The translations under genes were made by a program, and so were the position numbers. A DNA stretch of 64,000 nt, taken from the NCBI GenBank assembly GCA_037178625.1, contig CM074131.1, positions 1,612,001 through 1,676,000 of the forward strand, in the 5' to 3' direction. Shown here piece after piece: positions 61,908 through 64,000 of this stretch (positions are counted from its first letter, which is position 1; each line of letters begins with the position of its first letter). Below the pieces are notes generated by a model that saw only the letters and a program-made list of their open reading frames with translations, made no database searches and was not told where the DNA came from. The DNA is from Skeletonema tropicum (Eukaryota; Bacillariophyta; Thalassiosirophyceae; Thalassiosirales; Thalassiosiraceae).

Positions 61908-62864
61908 ATGGCAAAGAATAAAGGAAAGAAACGCGGTCACAATGAGAGTGGTGTCGCTTCAACCAAGCAGCAGGAGGCAACATCGGCTGAAGCAGCAGCA
62001 CCCATCACCGCAGAAGGAGATATGCCACAAAAGAAATTCTATCGAAGCCGTGCTCATTGCAATCCTCTTTCCTTCAATGAAGCATTCTACTATCCAACTC
62101 GCCCTGACTTGTTTGATTGGACAGAGGAACATTATCCTGAGCACCCTTCGTTAGCACAAGATGAAAAGGAAATGTCTGGCTTTAACGCACAATCTGCCGC
62201 CATTCGCCCAGACGTTCTTGACGTAGGATGCGGTTTCGGAGGACTCACAATGGCACTTTCTCCTGCACTACCCAACAATACAATACTAGGTCTTGAAATC
62301 CGCGCAAAGGTTACAGAATATGTACGATTACGCATTGTTGCTCAACGAAAAGAAAATCCGGGTCAGTATCAAAACTGTTCGGTAATGAGAACAAATGCCA
62401 TGAAATACTTGCCCAACTTTTTTCCCAAGGCATCTCTTGAGAAACTGTTCTTTTGTTTCCCTGATCCACATTTCAAGAGGAAGAATCATCCTCGTAGGAT
62501 TGTTTCGGAACGGTTGCTATCTGAGTATGCATTCCTACTTAAACCCGAAGTTGGCAGATTGTATTGCATTACGGATGTGAAAGATCTGCACGATTGGCAT
62601 GTCGAAAAGTGTGACGCCCATCCATTGTTTGAACGATTGACAGAGGAAGAAATGGAGGCGGATCCATGTGTTACATTGATGAAGACAGAGACTGAAGAGG
62701 GAAAGAAGGTCAAGAGAGAAGGTAGGTTTGGGCATGATATGTACTATCAGGTGTACAAGCGTGTAGATGAGACGCTTGCTGATAATAAAGAAAAGGTTGG
62801 ATTAGGGTCAATTAGTGCCGCAAACTTTTTTGGTGAGGGTGAGTTTGGCGTGGAAGTTCAGTAG
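61908..62864 (+). CDS. TRM8: tRNA (guanine-N7-)-methyltransferase METTL1/TRM8
   Basis: 318 residues. A basic N-terminus (MAKNKGKKRGHNE) leads to KKFYRSRAHCNPLSFNEAFY, a family signature. The SAM motif is DVLDVGCGFGGLTMAL followed by GLEIRAKVTEYVRLRI, and the substrate motif is FFCFPDPHFKRKNHPRRIV. Together with WDR4/TRM82 it makes m7G46 in tRNAs. The C-terminus has the usual HDMYYQVYKR strand plus a short extension. The ATG at 61908 lies in an AGCCATGG context. ORF intact; divergent from NUP107. Confidence 0.96.
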   Translation: MAKNKGKKRGHNESGVASTKQQEATSAEAAAPITAEGDMPQKKFYRSRAHCNPLSFNEAFYYPTRPDLFDWTEEHYPEHPSLAQDEKEMSGFNAQSAAIRPDVLDVGCGFGGLTMALSPALPNNTILGLEIRAKVTEYVRLRIVAQRKENPGQYQNCSVMRTNAMKYLPNFFPKASLEKLFFCFPDPHFKRKNHPRRIVSERLLSEYAFLLKPEVGRLYCITDVKDLHDWHVEKCDAHPLFERLTEEEMEADPCVTLMKTETEEGKKVKREGRFGHDMYYQVYKRVDETLADNKEKVGLGSISAANFFGEGEFGVEVQ

Positions 62865-63446
62865 ATATCGAATATAGTAGATATGTATATTGACGAAGAC
62901 AATTATTGCCGCGAGGGTGGTACAATCGAAGGAAAAGACGATACGTATTTATCTTTACCATCGCAGCAAGACAATAAAATAACACAGGAGAGAGAGCACT
63001 GCATCAAATAACCGCCGCATTGCGTAATCTACTTTCCGTACTGTTCGGAACTCAAGTAGAAGCGCCTAGCTTCACTCTCTTCATTCAGATTCGTGTGAAC
63101 CTGCAGAAGTATGATGCCTACGATCACCCTCGACTACCCCTGCTTCTTGCTCCAGACGCAGAAGAAGAATGCTTCCTTGTGGTTCTTTGTTCGTCACTCT
63201 GTGTTCCTGCTTTGAGATTGGATGTGGTGGATAAAATCTTGACATTTTTAGTGTCAATGCCCAGCCGTGTTCTTCTTCATTGGATTTGAATGGCTTCGGA
63301 AAGACCCGTTCCTGTTTTTGGCGATTTTATACATTGGAGTTACATACATAAAGTAAAATAGGAGTTGTACTTAAAAAGTTGGCGAAGACATCCGACATCT
63401 ACCGGGCCAGAAGAAGTGACATCGTCACGCACACACAACAAAAAAA
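62865..63446. other. Intergenic, ~580 bp, nothing firm
   Basis: Contains an 89-codon frame (63020-63289) rich in Leu/Val without recognisable motifs, which I do not support as a gene. Otherwise no repeats or RNA genes. Confidence 0.4.
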
Positions 63447-63984
63447 ATGCAAATCGCTGGCCGCGATGGCAAAAAAAGAAGCACTATGAATCTGAATGTA
63501 GAAAACAAGTGCTACAGTCAAGAGACAACAACGACAAACGAGAGACCCATGGAAAAACGAAAGCATTCAGGAATAGATGCATGTGATGCCGCCGCATCAA
63601 TGACGTCTGTAGCGATGAGCGGAGAGCAGGGCCCAGCGTCGCCGATGCATGAAGACGTGCATCAGCAGCAGCTTCTGCACGGAATGGAGCCTATCATTGA
63701 GCCCCTAAAAGTATGCTTGGACGATGACAGCTCAATAGAAGATGGAGACGAAGATATGTTTGATGATGATGCATTTTACTTTGGTGATGAAGACTTTGCT
63801 GCTCTTATGTCACATAATTCAATGAAGCGGACGCGGCCAACGACGCCATCATCCGCTTCTGCAGCACTTGCAAATCAAAGTTCTTTACACCCTCCGCTTC
63901 ATCATAGCGCCTCGGTGTTTAACGACCATCTCGGCATCAGCACTGTTACTGCTTCGTCGTCTGAAACGGCGCTATCATCCACTG
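63447..63984 (+). CDS. First exon of an unrecognised protein, partial at window edge
   Basis: ATG 63447 (or ATG 63486) opens an acidic, Ser/His-rich frame with DDDSSIEDGDEDMFDDDAFY and a basic MKRTRP patch. It reaches an exact GTAAGT donor at 63985-63990 and then a stop. This fits a first exon with the remainder outside the window. Composition suggests a nuclear regulator; no domain is visible. Confidence 0.5.
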
Positions 63985-64000
63985 GTAAGTTCGCATAGGG

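Noticed and set aside
63020..63289. 89-codon frame downstream of METTL1/TRM8 as a gene
   Set aside because: No motif, weak start context and no homologous pattern recognised.
1..64000. tRNA, rRNA or other structured RNA genes
   Set aside because: I read for cloverleaf and rRNA core motifs and saw none that I could support; a covariance-model scan would be needed to exclude small ones.

Overview
This 64 kb window is nuclear DNA from a photosynthetic stramenopile, most likely a centric (Thalassiosirales-like) diatom. The reasons are: short GT-AG introns (69-136 nt); compact genes on both strands; secretory leaders ending in ASAF-like motifs (NAF, SAF, QAF) typical of stramenopile plastid or endomembrane targeting; a SAS-6 centriole protein; and lineage-typical Cys-rich modules and transposons. 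The assignment is inferred from gene content and style, not from a marker gene.

Layout. 1-6 kb: SAS-6 C-terminus, homoserine kinase, RRP6/EXOSC10 exosome nuclease, CIA30 protein. 6-13 kb: a repeat island with a fold-back hairpin and a 5.9 kb LTR element (266-bp LTRs almost identical, perfect 5-bp target duplication) that has no recognisable coding region and carries a nested poly(A) retroelement 3' end in one LTR. 13-30 kb: mitochondrial-class P450, a tiny DASH/Dad1-like protein, Obg GTPase, a large PHD/AT-hook protein, a CAX cation exchanger, a GUCD1-like protein, a membrane ankyrin protein, an acyl-protein thioesterase and a 2OG-Fe(II) oxygenase. 31-33.7 kb: a ~187-bp satellite array with a 4-monomer higher-order repeat. 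34-44 kb: coiled-coil protein, second thioesterase, divergent PGK-like protein, a PIF/Harbinger-like DNA transposon (TAA target duplication, 16-bp inverted repeats), a novel nuclear protein, and a third thioesterase paralogue lacking its catalytic Ser. 44-64 kb: housekeeping genes RPT5, PSMA1, HtrA/Deg protease, CD2BP2/LIN1, SmE, PKG, NUP107 and METTL1/TRM8, plus a large unrecognised protein and a partial gene at the right edge.

Genes are often arranged head to head with related partners: RPT5 with PSMA1 (both proteasome) and CD2BP2 with SmE (both spliceosome). Three thioesterase paralogues lie within 16 kb and point to local duplication with divergence.

A striking technical pattern runs through the window. 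About ten conserved genes are broken by single-base frame changes, nearly all an extra base in a short homopolymer run. Long ORFs such as NUP107, P450, PKG and Obg are intact. The simplest reading is residual insertion-type sequencing error, so I call these genes functional with probable base-level errors rather than pseudogenes.
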